Source of the DNA: Lactobacillales bacterium
Lineage (GTDB): Bacteria; Bacillota; Bacilli; Lactobacillales; Streptococcaceae
Length of the DNA: 38,593 nt
Direction: 5' to 3'
Assembly: GCA_031288715.1 (NCBI GenBank)
Contig: JAITQW010000038.1
Coordinates: 1-38,593, forward strand
Shown here: in pieces, positions 23,736-33,076 of the stretch
Layout: every line of letters starts with the position of its first letter
Position numbering within the stretch: the first letter of the stretch is position 1
Notes under the pieces: model-generated
Seen by the model: the letters and a program-made list of their open reading frames with translations, nothing else
The model's database searches: none
Told to the model about the DNA's origin: nothing
Program-made: the position numbers and the translations under genes

Positions 23736-23838
23736 ATGGATAATTAATTTTCCAAGAAAAATGTGCGTTTATTCAATTTTATCTTGAACAAAGTGGAAGC
23801 TATTCATATTGTTATTGATTTTGAAAGGAGAAAATTTT

Positions 23839-26505
23839 ATGACAGAGAAAGAAAGTTTATCGACAAAGTATAACGCTGCACAGGTAGAAGCGGGGAGATA
23901 TCAAAAGTGGTTGAAAAATAAAGCATTTAAACCCTCTGGAGACAAAAAAGCTAAGCCATATTCGGTGGTAATTCCGCCGCCTAATGTTACAGGGAAACTA
24001 CATTTAGGACATGCTTGGGATACGACTTTGCAGGACATTATTATTAGGCAAAAGCGGATGAAAGGTTATGATACGTTGTGGCTTCCAGGAATGGATCATG
24101 CAGGAATTGCTACCCAAGCTAAAGTGGAAGAAAAACTAGGGATGCAAGGAATTTCTCGTGATGATTTAGGAAGAGAAAAATTTGTTGAGCAAGTATGGAA
24201 ATGGAAGGAAGAGTATGCTCTTAATATTCGGGAACAATGGGAGAAATTAGGCCTTTCTTTGGATTATGATCGTGAACGTTTTACGTTAGATAAAAGTTTG
24301 TCAGCTGCAGTGCGGAAAGTATTTGTAAAAATGTATGAAAAAGGATTGATTTATCGTGGTGAGTACATCATTAATTGGGATCCCAAGGCAAAGACTGCGC
24401 TTTCTGATATTGAAGTGATTCATAAAGAAGTAGAAGGCGCCTTTTATCATGTGAGGTATGATTTGGAGGATGGTGCAGATTCGTTAGAAATTGCGACAAC
24501 ACGTCCAGAAACGATGTTTGGAGATACAGCTGTAGCGGTTCATCCGGAAGATTTGAGATATAAAGAATTTATTGGTAAGAATGTGATTTTGCCGATTATC
24601 AATAAGAAAATCCCTGTAGTAGCTGATAAACATGCTGATATGGAATTTGGAACAGGAGTTGTAAAAATAACACCTGCGCATGATGCGAATGATTTTAAGA
24701 TAGGTAATCGTCATGATTTGCCACGAGTAAATGTGATGAATGAAGATGCTACGATGAATGAATTGGCAGGTGAGTTTGCTGGAATGGATCGCTTCGTTGC
24801 TCGCAAAGCAGTAGTAGAAAAATTAAAAGAAATAGGACATTTAATAAAAATTGAAGAAAAATTACAGTCCGTTGGGCATTCAGAGCGTAGTGGTGCAGTG
24901 GTAGAGCCTCGTTTGTCGACACAATGGTTTGTAAAAATGGAAGAATTAGCTAGACAAGCTATTCACAATCAAATGGGTGAAATGTCAGTAGCGTTTGTTC
25001 CGCCTCGTTTTAACAAAACATTTTTAACTTGGATGGAAAATGTTCATGATTGGGTAATTTCGAGGCAGCTTTGGTGGGGGCATCAAATTCCTGCGTGGTA
25101 TCATAAAGAGACAGGAGAGGTTTATGTGGGTGAATCTAGACCACATGATTCAGAAAATTGGTATCAAGACCCAGATGTTCTTGATACTTGGTTTAGTTCT
25201 GCTTTATGGCCATTTTCAACGATGGGTTGGCCAGATGAGATGTCAGAAGATTTTAAGCGATACTTTCCCACAAATACTTTGGTCACAGGATATGATATTA
25301 TTTTTTTCTGGGTAAGTCGAATGATTTTTCAATCGCTAGAATTTACTGGCATGCGACCTTTTCAGAATGTTTTGATTCATGGATTGATTCGAGATGAAGA
25401 GGGGCGGAAGATGAGTAAGTCTCTTGGCAATGGGATCGATCCAATGGATGTGATTGATAAATATGGCGTGGATGCGCTTCGTTGGTTTTTATCGAATGGA
25501 TCGACTCCAGGTGCAGATGTGCGTTTTAGTTATGAAAAAATGGATGCTGCCTGGAATTTCATGAATAAGATTTGGAATATTTCTCGGTATATTTTGATGA
25601 ATAAGAAAGATTTAACGAGTGAGATGGTTTCCAAAAATCTAGAAAAAATTGCGATACGTTCGGCAGGGAATGTGACGGATCGTTGGATTTTGACCAAGCT
25701 TAATGAAACGATTGAAAGAGTGGACCAAGCTTTTGAGCGTTTTGAGTTTGGGGAAGCAGGTCGCACGCTTTATCATTTTATGTGGGATGAATTTGCTGAT
25801 TGGTATGTGGAGCTTACCAAAGAAGTTCTTTACGGAGAAGATGAGGCAGAAAAAGAAGTTACGCGTTCAGTATTGATACATGTTTTGGATCAAGTACTAC
25901 GTTTGCTTCATCCGATTATCCCTTTTATTACGGAAGAAATTTTTGAATACTTGAGGAAAGATGAAAAAAGCTTGGTGAATGCAATTTATCCAAAAATGAA
26001 CTTGGTATTTTCAGATTCAGAAGCCGCTGCAAGCGTTGAAGTTTTGAAAGAATTGATTCGTTCTGTGCGAACTATTCGCTTGGAAGTAAATACTCCGCTT
26101 TCCAAAAAAATTCCTATTTTGGTGAAAACAATGGATCCAAAAGTGGAGCGATTTTTGAAAGAAAATAGAAATTATATTGAGCGATTTACAAATCCACAAG
26201 ATTTAACTATTTCTAGTGAAGTGATTGCTCCGGAAATGGCAAAATCAGCAGTATTAACAGGGGCGGAATTATATTTACCGTTAGCAGGTTTGATTGATTT
26301 AGAAGAAGAGAGAGCTCGTTTGCAAAAAGAGTTGGATAAGTGGACGAGAGAAATCGAGATAGTGCAGAAGAAACTGAACAATGAGCATTTTGTAGCAAAA
26401 GCACCGGAAGAGATTGTGGCACAAGAGCGCGACAGAAAGAGAGATTATTTGGATAAACAAGCATCAGTAAGAGAGAGAATTGAGATGTTGAAAGATTTAA
26501 GGTGA
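23839..26505 (+). CDS. valS: Valyl-tRNA synthetase
   Basis: Class Ia synthetase that attaches valine to tRNA-Val and edits mischarged threonine. The ATG at 23839 has AAAGGAG nine bases upstream; an upstream ATG (23809) has no site. 888 residues. The HIGH motif is HLGH (55-58, in [15 protein letters not shown]), the KMSKS motif is KMSKS (524-528), and the editing domain shows [17 protein letters not shown]. The C-terminal coiled-coil arm ([20 protein letters not shown]) is characteristic of ValRS. Expression is under the T-box at 23430-23735. folC, which often follows valS in Firmicutes, is not here; pflA follows instead. Confidence 0.98.
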   Translation: MTEKESLSTKYNAAQVEAGRYQKWLKNKAFKPSGDKKAKPYSVVIPPPNVTGKLHLGHAWDTTLQDIIIRQKRMKGYDTLWLPGMDHAGIATQAKVEEKLGMQGISRDDLGREKFVEQVWKWKEEYALNIREQWEKLGLSLDYDRERFTLDKSLSAAVRKVFVKMYEKGLIYRGEYIINWDPKAKTALSDIEVIHKEVEGAFYHVRYDLEDGADSLEIATTRPETMFGDTAVAVHPEDLRYKEFIGKNVILPIINKKIPVVADKHADMEFGTGVVKITPAHDANDFKIGNRHDLPRVNVMNEDATMNELAGEFAGMDRFVARKAVVEKLKEIGHLIKIEEKLQSVGHSERSGAVVEPRLSTQWFVKMEELARQAIHNQMGEMSVAFVPPRFNKTFLTWMENVHDWVISRQLWWGHQIPAWYHKETGEVYVGESRPHDSENWYQDPDVLDTWFSSALWPFSTMGWPDEMSEDFKRYFPTNTLVTGYDIIFFWVSRMIFQSLEFTGMRPFQNVLIHGLIRDEEGRKMSKSLGNGIDPMDVIDKYGVDALRWFLSNGSTPGADVRFSYEKMDAAWNFMNKIWNISRYILMNKKDLTSEMVSKNLEKIAIRSAGNVTDRWILTKLNETIERVDQAFERFEFGEAGRTLYHFMWDEFADWYVELTKEVLYGEDEAEKEVTRSVLIHVLDQVLRLLHPIIPFITEEIFEYLRKDEKSLVNAIYPKMNLVFSDSEAAASVEVLKELIRSVRTIRLEVNTPLSKKIPILVKTMDPKVERFLKENRNYIERFTNPQDLTISSEVIAPEMAKSAVLTGAELYLPLAGLIDLEEERARLQKELDKWTREIEIVQKKLNNEHFVAKAPEEIVAQERDRKRDYLDKQASVRERIEMLKDLR

Positions 26506-26638
26506 CTTTCTTGTTATCGTTTATTAGTTTTAGAGTCTTGTCTAATAATTTTGTCAAAATTTCATTAAAAGGATGAGTAAAATAATTTACAGATGCAATC
26601 TAACAACGGGTAGTCTCTGTAAGAAGGAAGTTGTGCAG

Positions 26639-27391
26639 ATGAAAAAAGAGATTGTGGGAAGGATCCATTCTACGGAAAATTTTGGCACGGTAGATGGTCC
26701 AGGAGTTCGTTTTGTCGTTTTTCTTCAAGGTTGTCGCATGCGTTGTCAGTTTTGTCATAACCCTGATACATGGTCTCTTGCAACAAAGGCTACGCGGGAA
26801 GCGACAGCAAAGGAGATGGTCACAGAAGCGAAACATTTTCGTGAATTTTGGGGTAATGAGGGCGGAATGACTGTTAGCGGTGGCGAGCCATTATTACAGA
26901 TAGATTTTTTGTTAGATTTGTTTACGAAGGCTAGGAAAGAGGGAATTCATACTACCTTAGATACTTGTGGGCAGCCTTTTACACGAAAAGAGCCGTTTTT
27001 TTCGAAGCTAAAACAGCTGTTAGCAGTAACAGATCTGATTTTGTATGATGTGAAAGAAATCAATGAACATCGTCATGAATTATTGACTGGTTATACGAAT
27101 AAAACTATTTTAGAGTTTGCAAAATATCTTTCAGATGTTAATAAGCCTATTTGGATTCGTCATGTGTTAGTTCCGAAAATAACAGATTTTGATGAAGATT
27201 TGGAAGCACTCAGTGAGTTTATCCAAACGCTGAACAATGTGCAAAAGGTGGAGATTTTACCGTATCACACCATGGGAGAATTCAAGTGGCGTGAATTAAA
27301 TCTTGATTACCCGCTTAAAGGAATTCACCCGCCAACGCAAGAACGAGTTGAAAATGCTCGCAGACGGTTGTGTGTAGAAAAATACAAGTGA
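26639..27391 (+). CDS. pflA: Pyruvate formate-lyase activating enzyme
   Basis: Radical SAM enzyme that installs the glycyl radical on pyruvate formate-lyase under anaerobic conditions. The 250-residue reading from ATG 26639 has GAAGGA about ten bases upstream. The frame is open to 26573, but that region shows no family similarity. The iron-sulfur motif is GCRMRCQFCH (Cys32, Cys36, Cys39) and the SAM-binding glycine motif is TVSGGEPLLQ. TVDGPGVRFVVFLQGC at the N terminus is typical of PflA. The partner pflB, commonly the adjacent gene, is absent here, so it must lie elsewhere or be lost. Confidence 0.95.
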   Translation: MKKEIVGRIHSTENFGTVDGPGVRFVVFLQGCRMRCQFCHNPDTWSLATKATREATAKEMVTEAKHFREFWGNEGGMTVSGGEPLLQIDFLLDLFTKARKEGIHTTLDTCGQPFTRKEPFFSKLKQLLAVTDLILYDVKEINEHRHELLTGYTNKTILEFAKYLSDVNKPIWIRHVLVPKITDFDEDLEALSEFIQTLNNVQKVEILPYHTMGEFKWRELNLDYPLKGIHPPTQERVENARRRLCVEKYK

Positions 27392-27427
27392 TGATGAAAT
27401 TTCATCTGATAGAGAGATCTTGGACAG

Positions 27428-27511
27428 ACTCTAACTTTATTTCAATTCTCGCTGAAAGAGGACGAATGAGTTTGTCATCTAATTCGTGCGAAATGAAACG
27501 AGACTTAGAGT
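27428..27511. repeat. Dispersed palindromic repeat B, copy 2
   Basis: An outer stem ACTCTAA (27428-27434) / TTAGAGT (27505-27511) and an inner stem ACGAAT (27462-27467) / ATTCGT (27482-27487) frame the sequence TTTCAATTCTCGCTGAAAG shared with copies 1 and 3. It fills the gap between convergent pflA and the lactonase-family gene. Its right edge overlaps the last codons of the latter, so it may also serve as their terminator. Confidence 0.7.
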
Positions 27512-28533
27512 GGATAAACGGCTGTTGCTTCAGGAATAAAAATATCTTGTTGAACGAGGGTTAGACTTCCTGTCTTGTTGTTACGTGTAAATAAAGTAGC
27601 ATTATCTGAATTTTGATTGGCCACTATTAAGAAATCTTCATCCTTAGAGAGGTTAAAGTCACGGGGAAAATCACCTTGTGTAGAAGTCCATTTTGGAGAG
27701 TAAAGATTTCCTCCATTTTTATCAACCAAAAAAGTAACAATTGAATTATGTCCACGGTTGGAGGCATAAAGAAATTTTCCATCTTTACTAAGGCGAATAG
27801 CAGCCCCTCCATTTAATCCTGTATAATTTTCAGGAATGGTGGAAATAGTCTGTAGGTGAGAAAATATCCCACTTTTCTTATTATAGTCTAGCACTTCGAT
27901 CGTTGAATTGAGCTCACCAAAAAGATAGGCAGTTTTTTGGTTGGGATGGAAGGTTAGGTGTCTGGCACCTGCACCTGGTGTTGCTTGGTAGACAGCTATT
28001 TCTATCAGTTTTCTGCTCTCTGTTATATCATATGTGTAAACGCCATCTGTACCAAGATCGCAGACAACTAGCCGTTTATCAGGAGTTAGATCTGTGTAAT
28101 GCACATGAGGACTTGTTTGAAATTTACTTGGACCGTTACCTTTATGTTGCAAAGAGGATGCTAATTTTAGTGAACCGTCAGCTTTTCTATCATAAACGTA
28201 AATGACCCCTTGATGGAAATTTGCACCGTAAACAAGATTTTTTGTTTCATCAACTGCTACGTAGCAAAGAGGAGAAACTCCTTCCTCTACCACGTGATTA
28301 AGTAAAGTTGCTCTATCTTCATTGAGAGAAAAAGCGGCGATTCCTCCTGCATTATTTATTGCACCAACCGAATATAAATGCTGATATTGATCAACAGCTA
28401 GATAAGTTGGGTTGATTTCCTCTGCAATAAGTTGTAAATTTGTTAAGCATTTTTTCTCTGTATCAAGAGTCATGCGATAAATACCCTGTCCTATGCGACG
28501 GGTATAACCGCCAAATAAAATGTTTTGTTTCAT
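27505..28533 (-). CDS. Lactonase-family beta-propeller protein (6-phosphogluconolactonase type)
   Basis: 342 residues starting at ATG 28533, with AAGGGAT upstream; 17 upstream codons are rejected for lack of a site and similarity. It matches the seven-bladed lactonase family (YkgB/Pgl type), which hydrolyses 6-phosphogluconolactone in the oxidative pentose phosphate pathway. Typical motifs are the opening LFGGYTRRIGQGIY, SPLCYVAVDETKNLVYGANFHQG, HVHYTDLTPDKRLVVCDLGTDGVYTYD, GARHLTFHPNQKTAYLFGELNSTIEVLDY and SKDGKFLYASNRGHNSI. Many members are annotated by similarity only, so the exact substrate is not certain. No zwf or gnd is adjacent. Confidence 0.88.
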   Translation of the reverse strand: MKQNILFGGYTRRIGQGIYRMTLDTEKKCLTNLQLIAEEINPTYLAVDQYQHLYSVGAINNAGGIAAFSLNEDRATLLNHVVEEGVSPLCYVAVDETKNLVYGANFHQGVIYVYDRKADGSLKLASSLQHKGNGPSKFQTSPHVHYTDLTPDKRLVVCDLGTDGVYTYDITESRKLIEIAVYQATPGAGARHLTFHPNQKTAYLFGELNSTIEVLDYNKKSGIFSHLQTISTIPENYTGLNGGAAIRLSKDGKFLYASNRGHNSIVTFLVDKNGGNLYSPKWTSTQGDFPRDFNLSKDEDFLIVANQNSDNATLFTRNNKTGSLTLVQQDIFIPEATAVYPL

Positions 28534-28730
28534 ATCTAAATCCCTTGCTGTGTGGTGAATGCATTGTGACAATTGTACTAACATAAATCTAGTATATCAA
28601 ACAACGTAAGTTTTTCAGTATTATTTTTGTCCCCGGGATATAATCAAAAATTTCGCTATTAGGCAGATCGTTAACAAACTCTTAGAGTATAAAAAAGAGG
28701 AAATTATAGATAAATAAGTTAAGATAGACT

Positions 28731-28792
28731 AAGTAAAGTGTTATTTGATATGTTTCAAATTTATTTGAGACCCTTTTCTTTAAACTTTACTT
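28731..28792 (+). promoter_or_regulatory. Inverted repeat in the lepB leader
   Basis: AAGTAAAGT (28731-28739) and ACTTTACTT (28784-28792) form a perfect 9-bp pair around a 44-base loop that itself holds TCAAAT/ATTTGA. It ends about 30 bases before the lepB start. The role is unknown; it may be an RNA structure or a chance AT-rich pairing. Confidence 0.3.
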
Positions 28793-28821
28793 GATAAGAA
28801 TAGGAAGGAGGGCATAGACGA

Positions 28822-29412
28822 ATGAAGAAGTTTCTGAAAGAATGGGGAATTTATATTGCTTTAGTCATAGTGGTTATTTTTTTAAGATTCTTTGTGTTTC
28901 CCTTTGTGAATGTTGATGGACATTCTATGGATCCGACATTGGAAAATAAGGATAGAATTGTCACATATAGGTTTGCTGAGCTTCAACGATTTGATATTGT
29001 TGTCGCAACATTAGAAAAGAAGAAAATAATTAAACGACTTATTGGTATGCCAGGAGACAAGGTGCACTATGATAATGATCAATTATATATTAATGATAAA
29101 AAGTATGGTGAACCATATTTGGATGAGTATAAAAAATTATGGAAAAAAGATAAGTTACAAAAAACGTTTTCCTACGATTCTGATTTTCAATATTATGCCT
29201 ATACTATAGATGCGTTTACTGTAAATAGCATGAAGGAAACAAAATTTACTATTAATGTTCCTAAAGGAAAATATCTGTTGCTAGGAGATAATCGTCCGGT
29301 TTCAAAAGATGGACGAGTGCTTGGATCATTTTCGGCTTCACAAATTGATGGGAAAGCCAAATTTATTTTCTGGCCACCAAGGCGTTTTGGAATGCTTAAA
29401 AATGGTAAATAA
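28822..29412 (+). CDS. lepB: Type I signal peptidase
   Basis: Membrane-anchored Ser/Lys protease that removes signal peptides from Sec- and Tat-exported proteins. 196 residues with one N-terminal membrane segment (about 8-28). The catalytic Ser35 is in GHSMDPTL and the catalytic Lys71 is in KRLIGMPGD. The C-terminal motif is LLGDNRPVSKDGRVLGSF, with Gly in place of the more usual Ser in DSR. GGAGGG is upstream of the ATG. It is monocistronic. It could process the secreted proteins encoded at 7988-9304 and 32247-32771, though it is probably a general housekeeping enzyme. Confidence 0.95.
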   Translation: MKKFLKEWGIYIALVIVVIFLRFFVFPFVNVDGHSMDPTLENKDRIVTYRFAELQRFDIVVATLEKKKIIKRLIGMPGDKVHYDNDQLYINDKKYGEPYLDEYKKLWKKDKLQKTFSYDSDFQYYAYTIDAFTVNSMKETKFTINVPKGKYLLLGDNRPVSKDGRVLGSFSASQIDGKAKFIFWPPRRFGMLKNGK

Positions 29413-29478
29413 TAATTTATTATAATGAGGCTTTTTTGAGTTACAATTTATAAAAATCATCATATATTTGAGAATAAG

Positions 29479-29712
29479 TTACAAGATGAATATCATTTTT
29501 TTCGCATATTCTACTGCATTTTCTTTAAAAGATTTTTTAGCAAACACGTAAAGCAATTTATTTGAAGCCATAAAAAGATCTGAGCGTTCTTTTAATTTTT
29601 TCAAGACATTAATATCTTGTGGTTGATTTTTCCATATGCATTCCCCGATCAACATACATTGTTTCGTCAAATCAAATCCAAGAATATCTACTTCTTCTTG
29701 GATTTTTTTACT
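29479..29712 (-). pseudogene. C-terminal fragment of a DUF234-type ATPase/nuclease gene
   Basis: The minus strand is open from 29712 to the stop at 29479 and reads SKKIQEEVDILGFDLTKQCM..., then IGECIWK. The order D...ExK (EVDILGFD, then GECIWK) matches the PD-(D/E)xK nuclease-like C terminus found on AAA ATPases of the DUF234/archaeal-ATPase type, as does the closing YVFAKKSFKENA. The usual N-terminal ATPase is missing: an in-frame TAA stands at 29713-29715 and mntH begins 70 bases further. The only possible start is a TTG at 29670 without a ribosome binding site. I read it as a decayed remnant; the family assignment is from motif memory. Confidence 0.6.
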
Positions 29713-29782
29713 TTAGAAAGAGCGTTAACAATGTTTTTTGGGAACGATTTTTAATCGTGAAACAGGTTCTAAGAGTTTTAGA

Positions 29783-31141
29783 TTAAAACAAATCCTTAAT
29801 AAGATCACTCCAAATGAATTTTATGCTTAGAAGTGTTAAAGCAATGGAGATTATCCACGCGATGAAAGTAATCCATTTACGATTTACAAATTCGCCCATC
29901 AATTTTTTATTGCTTGTAAAAATGGTGAGAGGAATGATTGAAATTGGCAAAGCTATGGATAGAAATACTTGCGAGTAGACAAGTAGATTTTCAACAGCTG
30001 ACTCTTTTTCTCCGTAAAGAATTACACAAATGACTACAGGTAGAACGGCCAATCCTCGAGTGATAATACGTCTTAGCCATAATGGAAATTTTAAATGAAG
30101 AAATCCCTCCATAACAATTTCTCCAGTCAGTGTCCCTGTAATGGTTGAATTTTGTCCAGATGCCAGTAGAGCGATAGCAAATAAACCAGAAAGAATAGGG
30201 CTAGCGATATTACCAACTATTTTTTTATCACCTAGAGCGTTATATAGACTTACAAAGTCTTCTCCTTTTATAGCTGTGCTTTTTCCGAAGAACATGGATG
30301 CACCTAAGATTAGCAATAAACTATTAATTATAAAAGCGCCTGTTAGTTGGATATTTGAATCAATGTTAGCAAAGCGTACAGCATGGCGCACGTTCTCAAG
30401 ATCTTTACGATCAACTTTTCGTGTTTGACTGATTGCAGAGTGTAGATAGAGATTGTGTGGCATAACGGTAGCACCGATGATTCCAAGAGAAAGAGCTAGC
30501 ATTGAAGAATTTGTCACAATTTTTGATTGTGGAAGGTAGCCAGTGATAACTTCTCCCCAATGAGGATCGCTGATTAATACTTCATAGGTGAATACGATAA
30601 GAATTACGGCGATTAAGACGACAACGAATGCTTCAATTTTTCTAAATCCTAGTCTTGTTAGTACAAGTAGAAGCATTACATCAAAAATAGTTATGATTAC
30701 CCCCAATAATAGAGGAATTTTAAACAGAAGTTTTAGAGCGACAGCACTTCCGATAACTTCGGCGACATCAGTTGCCATGATAGCTAATTCAGTAGCAATC
30801 CAGAGCGCGATACCTAATTTTTTTCCTGTATGATGCCTTGTTGCTTGTGCGAGATCCATTTGTGTGACAATTCCAAGTTTGGAAGCCATAGATTGTAATA
30901 ACATGGCAATAAGACTAGAAATCAAAATCACAGTCAAAAGTTGGTAATTATGGTCAGCTCCTCCCTTGATGGAAGTAATCCAATTTCCTGGATCCATATA
31001 ACCAACAGCAACTAGTGCTCCGGGGCCACTGAAAACGAAAAGTGTACGAAAGAAACCAGCATTTTTTGGAACTTTGATTGTGCTATTGATGTCTTCTAAG
31101 CTAGGACCATTTGCATAGTGAATTATTTTTTCTTTTTTCAT
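29783..31141 (-). CDS. mntH: Nramp-family manganese/iron transporter MntH
   Basis: Proton-coupled divalent metal importer, mainly for Mn2+. 452 residues with about eleven membrane segments. The metal-site motifs are DPGN (50-53, in GYMDPGNW) and MPHN (227-230, in [13 protein letters not shown]). [11 protein letters not shown] resembles the conserved transport signature. GGAAG lies about 13 bases before the ATG. A consensus-like promoter (31277-31305), an operator-like TTAGG/CCTAA palindrome (31314-31327) and a leader hairpin (31165-31197) are upstream, consistent with control by a manganese-dependent DtxR-family repressor. It is convergent with the nuclease fragment and lepB. Confidence 0.97.
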   Translation of the reverse strand: MKKEKIIHYANGPSLEDINSTIKVPKNAGFFRTLFVFSGPGALVAVGYMDPGNWITSIKGGADHNYQLLTVILISSLIAMLLQSMASKLGIVTQMDLAQATRHHTGKKLGIALWIATELAIMATDVAEVIGSAVALKLLFKIPLLLGVIITIFDVMLLLVLTRLGFRKIEAFVVVLIAVILIVFTYEVLISDPHWGEVITGYLPQSKIVTNSSMLALSLGIIGATVMPHNLYLHSAISQTRKVDRKDLENVRHAVRFANIDSNIQLTGAFIINSLLLILGASMFFGKSTAIKGEDFVSLYNALGDKKIVGNIASPILSGLFAIALLASGQNSTITGTLTGEIVMEGFLHLKFPLWLRRIITRGLAVLPVVICVILYGEKESAVENLLVYSQVFLSIALPISIIPLTIFTSNKKLMGEFVNRKWITFIAWIISIALTLLSIKFIWSDLIKDLF

Positions 31142-31164
31142 AAGTTTTTATATTCTTCCATTTC

Positions 31165-31197
31165 TATCATTAAAAAATACCTGTATTTTTAATGATA
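31165..31197 (-). promoter_or_regulatory. Hairpin in the mntH 5' leader
   Basis: TATCATTAAAAAATAC (31165-31180) pairs with GTATTTTTAATGATA (31183-31197) with one bulged base and a two-base loop. In the mntH transcript it would stand about 25 bases before the start codon. It lacks a T-run, so it is more likely a protein-binding palindrome or stability hairpin than a terminator. Confidence 0.45.
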
Positions 31198-31276
31198 AAT
31201 ATTGCTCTCTGAATAATAAATCAGTGAAAATTTTAAGAAAAGTTGAATTAAAATTATTCAATCGTTCCAAGTAAGT

Positions 31277-31305
31277 AGTATAATTTTAAGTATTCTATTT
31301 GTAAA
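31277..31305 (-). promoter_or_regulatory. Promoter of mntH
   Basis: On the minus strand TTTACA (31305-31300), a 17-base spacer, then TATACT (31282-31277). Both hexamers are near consensus with ideal spacing, pointing at mntH. Confidence 0.75.
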
Positions 31306-31313
31306 TAAAAGAA

Positions 31314-31327
31314 TTAGGCATACCTAA
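31314..31327. promoter_or_regulatory. DtxR-family-like operator (MntR/EfaR type)
   Basis: TTAGG-CATA-CCTAA is an inverted repeat resembling the TTAGGT/ACCTAA-type sites bound by manganese-dependent DtxR-family repressors. It starts eight bases beyond the mntH -35 hexamer. The link to Mn control rests on the neighbouring gene and motif resemblance. Confidence 0.55.
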
Positions 31328-31465
31328 AAAATTAATCGAAAATTATTTCTTACTGTTAATCGTGTGAAAATGCTCAAAAATCAGATTAGACAAGTGATTA
31401 TTTTCTTGTTAAACTTGCGAAGTTGTTGAATTTAAAGCGGTGAAAATAGAGTTGAGGGATTTTTA

Positions 31466-32110
31466 ATGCGTGTGCGGAAAAGAAGGGGAGTTGAGGATTA
31501 TATTGCGAAGAATCCACAGTTTGTGGTGGAAAATCCGATTGATTTTCGAGGTTGTTGGGCAGAGCATTTTGATAATGATCATCCCATTTGTATTGATGTG
31601 GGTTGTGGAAAAGGTCAGTTTATTACAAATATGGCGAAACTTAATCCAAATATTAATTACATTGGTATAGACCTTCAATTGAGTGTGTTGAGTCATGTAT
31701 TGGATAAGATATTGGAAGAAAATTTAACGAATGTTCAACTGTTGCATGTGGATGGTCGCAATTTATTAGAGTATTTTTCAGAGGGTGAAGTTTCGATTAT
31801 TTATTTGAATTTTAGCGATCCTTGGCCAAAATCACGTCATGAGAAGCGACGATTGACCTATGATTCATTTTTAAAAACATATGAAAAATTATTGATTCCG
31901 GAGGGTGAGATTCACTTTAAGACAGACAATCGAGGTTTATTTGAGTATTCTTTGACCAGTTTTTCTAGGTATGGCATGTTTTTGAAGCAAGTGTGGTTGG
32001 ATTTGCATAAAAGCGATTTTAAAGAAAATGTTTTGACGGAATATGAGGAAAAATTTTCTAATCTAGGACAGATAATTTATCGAGTAGAAGCAAAATTTAA
32101 AAAGATATAA
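31466..32110 (+). CDS. trmB: tRNA (guanine-46-N7)-methyltransferase
   Basis: Methylates G46 in the variable loop of tRNAs using SAM. 214 residues, a normal length. The SAM motif is DVGCGKG (44-50), and the TrmB signature [17 protein letters not shown] is complete. The C-terminal [11 protein letters not shown] motif is also family-typical. GAGGGATT lies upstream of the ATG. It is a single gene between divergent mntH and a strong hairpin terminator (32185-32228). Its usual neighbour in some enterococci is a kinase-like gene (ytmP), which is not seen. Confidence 0.97.
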   Translation: MRVRKRRGVEDYIAKNPQFVVENPIDFRGCWAEHFDNDHPICIDVGCGKGQFITNMAKLNPNINYIGIDLQLSVLSHVLDKILEENLTNVQLLHVDGRNLLEYFSEGEVSIIYLNFSDPWPKSRHEKRRLTYDSFLKTYEKLLIPEGEIHFKTDNRGLFEYSLTSFSRYGMFLKQVWLDLHKSDFKENVLTEYEEKFSNLGQIIYRVEAKFKKI

Positions 32111-32184
32111 AGTCTGTTAACTCATCTTTCTTTAGTATGCAATTTCGCTTATTTATTGAAACTAGTTGGTAGATATAAATTAAA

Positions 32185-32228
32185 TTTGTTTAAAAATAGG
32201 AAATTTTAAACTCCTATTTTTAAACAAA
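32185..32228. terminator. Bidirectional hairpin terminator
   Basis: TTTGTTTAAAAATAGG (32185-32200) and CCTATTTTTAAACAAA (32213-32228) are a perfect 16-bp inverted repeat around a 12-base loop. It lies between convergent trmB and the small secreted-protein gene. Confidence 0.7.
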
Positions 32229-32246
32229 CTCTGTGTTGAATATTTA

Positions 32247-32771
32247 TCAATTGACACCTTTTATAACTAAGCTATTTTCTCTTTCGTTGTGAGCTTCACC
32301 CCATATAACTATTGTTGGTACTCCATTAATCTTTGCTACTATGCTTTTTTCATTGCTTAAGGGTGTAGCAATCCATTCACTTTGTGGAATTTTTTGGTTT
32401 TTCAAATTCTCATTTATTTTTTTTGCCTCAGATCTTAATTGAGTAGTTTTTTGTTTGTCGCTTATTACTATGATAGCACCGTCTTTACCAGTACCATCGC
32501 CTAAATTTCCTTGCTGCTCTTTCAAAGTGTTTGGATTATTTATAAGTCGAGACCAAACATCCGGATTTTGAGAACCATCAAGAACTGCTTTTTTATCTTT
32601 CTCAAATTGTTCTTTTTGTTCAGTTTTAGAGCGCCCCTTTATCATTTTTGTTGATTGTTTGCTCAATTGTGTTGATTGAGATTTAGTATTGATGGCATTT
32701 ACAGATGTTATGAATGTTCCCGATAAAAATGCGCTAGATAATCCTATAATTGTTAATTTTGCAAATTTCAT
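32247..32771 (-). CDS. Small secreted protein of unknown function
   Basis: 174 residues that I do not recognise. It has a clear signal peptide (MKFAK, then a hydrophobic core, cut likely after SVNA at residue 26), leaving a hydrophilic mature protein of about 148 residues. The first part is rich in Ser, Gln, Lys and Thr. The centre has NLGDGTGKDGAIIVISDKQK, and the end a short beta-like segment (KINGVPTIVIWGEAHNE). There are no cysteines, no LPXTG and no lipobox. AAAGGAG lies about nine bases before the ATG, so it is a genuine translated gene. It is monocistronic and convergent with trmB. Confidence 0.8.
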   Translation of the reverse strand: MKFAKLTIIGLSSAFLSGTFITSVNAINTKSQSTQLSKQSTKMIKGRSKTEQKEQFEKDKKAVLDGSQNPDVWSRLINNPNTLKEQQGNLGDGTGKDGAIIVISDKQKTTQLRSEAKKINENLKNQKIPQSEWIATPLSNEKSIVAKINGVPTIVIWGEAHNERENSLVIKGVN

Positions 32772-32965
32772 TTTTTTTCTCTCCTTTATTAATCAAATTT
32801 TGAGCTTTTTAGAAAATCGCTCATGTGTAAGTAAACAATACAAAACTTAAAATAAGCTTAAAAACTTAATTTTCGATTGATTAAAATTAATAAGCAGCAT
32901 ATAAAATTTTTAATAGAAAATTTGTTGTTATTGAAGTAAACTAGATGTTAAGGATTACCGGTAAA

Positions 32966-32985
32966 TAATGCCTGTTGAGTAGCTT
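32966..32985 (+). repeat. Dispersed repeat A, end fragment next to repeat B
   Basis: TAATGCCTGTTGAGTAGCTT resembles the end of repeat A, then jumps with little intervening sequence to repeat B copy 3. This is the same A-then-B order as at 23072-23247, which suggests a composite or repeated insertion target. Confidence 0.5.
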
Positions 32986-33000
32986 TTAAATTTCTCTTTT

Positions 33001-33076
33001 GAAATCAATTCTTGCTGAGAGGGGTACGAATGAGTTTGTCATCTTGTTCGTCTTCTTTCAGCGAAAATTGAAATTC
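33001..33076. repeat. Dispersed palindromic repeat B, copy 3
   Basis: The left arm AATCAATTCTTGCTGAGAGG and the right arm, read in complement AATTTCAATTTTCGCTGAAA, surround ACGAATGAGTTTGTCATCTT, a centre shared with copy 2 at 27462. Because both arms are present, this copy shows that the element is an imperfect palindrome of about 75 bases. Confidence 0.7.

Larger units (their letters stand above)
31142..31465. other. Intergenic region between divergent mntH and trmB
   Basis: The 324-base gap holds the mntH leader hairpin, promoter and operator-like palindrome, listed separately. The last 130 bases before trmB are AT-rich, with no clear promoter hexamers that I can defend and no open frame of note. 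Confidence 0.6.

Noticed and set aside
27370-27564. 64-codon plus-strand frame after pflA
   Set aside because: It runs through repeat B and into the opposite-strand lactonase gene, with no ribosome binding site.
30141-30833. Plus-strand open frames inside mntH
   Set aside because: Antisense shadows of membrane-segment codons; the mntH frame is unambiguous.
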